From Clostridia bacterium (GTDB taxonomy: Bacteria > Bacillota_A > Clostridia > Oscillospirales > CAG-272), in contig JAGBGV010000369.1 of NCBI GenBank assembly GCA_017935805.1, positions 1 through 7,218 of the forward strand: DNA of 7,218 nt, read 5' to 3'. A model generated the notes under the pieces. It did not search any database, had not been told where the DNA came from, and worked only from the letters and a program-made list of their open reading frames with translations. Below, piece after piece: positions 6,499 through 7,218 of this stretch. Both the position numbers and the translations under genes were made by a program. Position 1 is the first letter of the stretch. Each line of letters begins with the position of its first letter.

Positions 6499-6619
6499 CT
6501 TGTGGCATATACTATGCAGACACGCTCTCGCTTGGAGAAAAACGTAGCGGATGCTAAGCTCGAAAAGACCTCGCTAAGCACCGACGTTTTTCTACAGTCT
6601 TCATAGTATATGCCGCAAG
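6499..6619. repeat. Long imperfect inverted repeat (about 121 bp), possible MITE-like or dispersed intergenic element
   Basis: Outer arms 6499-6521 and 6597-6619 are reverse complements at 21 of 23 positions, and one of the two differences becomes a G-U pair in plus-strand RNA. A perfect inner stem pairs 6536-6545 (AGAAAAACGT) with 6584-6593 (ACGTTTTTCT). Inside that, 6552-6559 pairs with 6573-6580 with one mismatch. The whole could fold as one long hairpin with an asymmetric bulge at about 6522-6535. It contains no ORF. It lies between the end of the TPR-like gene and the valS promoter. Termination of the TPR-like gene is possible, but the symmetry far exceeds what that needs. No target-site duplication was obvious. 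Confidence 0.7.
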
Positions 6620-6672
6620 ACCTGTACTAGGCAACGCTAAAAAAATATATTCCATCCAGATAATACTATAAT

Positions 6673-7218
6673 TTAGATCATCTTCCGATACTGCGCCTTC
6701 CACTCATTGACAAGTTCACTAGCGCCCGTAATCCTCTTGATCGGATCTTTCTCAAACAGCTGCTTCAGCCGGATTACCTCAGGTGCACTTGCCGATTCAT
6801 CGAAGGATCCCTGTGCTTCCACATTCCATGCACTGGTATCTTCTGATTCGATCAGCTCCTTGTAGCGGTCTTTTAATTCCAGTTCCGGCTCCATCAGGGT
6901 CAGGAAATACATGCGCTTCAGATACGATTTGTCGCTCTTCTCGTTCCATGCACAATCATAGGCGTACATTGCCTTCTGGTAGCAGAACAGTTTCGAATAG
7001 CACGCTGCTATGTTGTTCCAGATCTTGCTCTTAAACTCACCGGACAAGTACTTCTCTTTTCCGGATTCCAGAATCTTTTCATACATAGAAATCGCTTTTC
7101 CGTACAATCCGAGACTGTAATGATAGTCAGCTCTGCGCTTCGCATATTCGTCCACGGAAATCTTGCGCAGATTGGTCACCAGCTGACGATATCTCGCCTG
7201 CTCCTGCGGTGAATAGTA
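6673..7218 (-). CDS. TPR-like helical-repeat protein, C-terminal part (5' end outside window)
   Basis: The frame is open to the window edge (181 residues visible, beginning YYSPQEQARYRQL), so the N-terminus is missing. A GTG at 7179 is probably internal. Two helix pairs resemble tetratricopeptide repeats: YHYSLGLYGKAISMYEKILE and, after a charged linker, WNNIAACYSKLFCYQKAMYA. The spacing of small and aromatic residues is as in TPR motifs, which mediate protein-protein contacts. The tail is acidic, then ends in a basic helix (NEWKAQYRKMI). No signal peptide, membrane segment or catalytic motif is visible in this part. I do not recognise the family and assign no function. No clear terminator follows its TAA before the long inverted repeat. 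Proline codons include CCG, in line with the valS 5' part. Confidence 0.75.
   Translation of the reverse strand, partial: YYSPQEQARYRQLVTNLRKISVDEYAKRRADYHYSLGLYGKAISMYEKILESGKEKYLSGEFKSKIWNNIAACYSKLFCYQKAMYAYDCAWNEKSDKSYLKRMYFLTLMEPELELKDRYKELIESEDTSAWNVEAQGSFDESASAPEVIRLKQLFEKDPIKRITGASELVNEWKAQYRKMI

Noticed and set aside
6546..6583. Repeated GCTAAGC as a short CRISPR-like or iteron array
   Set aside because: There are only two copies and they form the inner part of the long hairpin. There is no regular spacer pattern and no cas or rep gene.
6673..7179. TPR-like gene starting at GTG 7179
   Set aside because: The frame continues without a stop to the window edge with protein-like sequence, so the gene is better treated as truncated by the window.

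Overview
The window suggests a gut-type Bacillota (class Clostridia). All recognisable genes are on the minus strand, so the biological order runs from high to low coordinates. The low-coordinate side has the codon habits and intergenic hairpins I associate with Oscillospiraceae/Ruminococcus. The high-coordinate side looks more like Lachnospiraceae. These family names are an impression from the sequence, not a search result.

Layout in transcription order: (1) 7218-6673, the C-terminal part of a TPR-like helical-repeat protein of unknown function, cut by the window edge. (2) 6672-6440, a non-coding spacer with a long imperfect inverted repeat at 6499-6619. (3) 6439-6070, a sigma-A type promoter and a complete T-box tRNA-sensing leader ending in an intrinsic terminator. 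(4) 6004-5810, a 64-residue four-cysteine protein resembling the DUF6472 family. (5) 5788-3158, valS (valyl-tRNA synthetase). Genes 4 and 5 form one T-box-controlled unit. (6) 3157-2938, a spacer with four consecutive hairpins, one of them a possible valS terminator. (7) 2937-1705, an RlmI-like 23S rRNA methyltransferase; 1689-118, a MurJ/MviN-family flippase; and 121-1, the N-terminus of a glycosyltransferase. These last three are tightly packed (15-bp gap, then a 4-bp ATGA overlap) and probably form one operon.

The most striking observation is inside valS. By hand count, all 28 proline codons from residue 1 to 511 are CCG, while none of the 12 from residue 539 to the end is CCG (8 CCC, 4 CCT). 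Leucine TTA is also confined to the first part. The switch falls within 87 bp (4172-4258) that encode the highly conserved KMSKS segment. The flanks follow the same split: genes on the high side favour CCG, while rlmI and murJ on the low side favour CCC/CCT. valS therefore appears to be a hybrid of two lineages, produced either by homologous recombination at a conserved segment or by a chimeric metagenome assembly. The ORF is intact and the protein looks complete, so sequence alone cannot separate the two explanations. No phage, transposase, CRISPR, rRNA or tRNA gene was seen.
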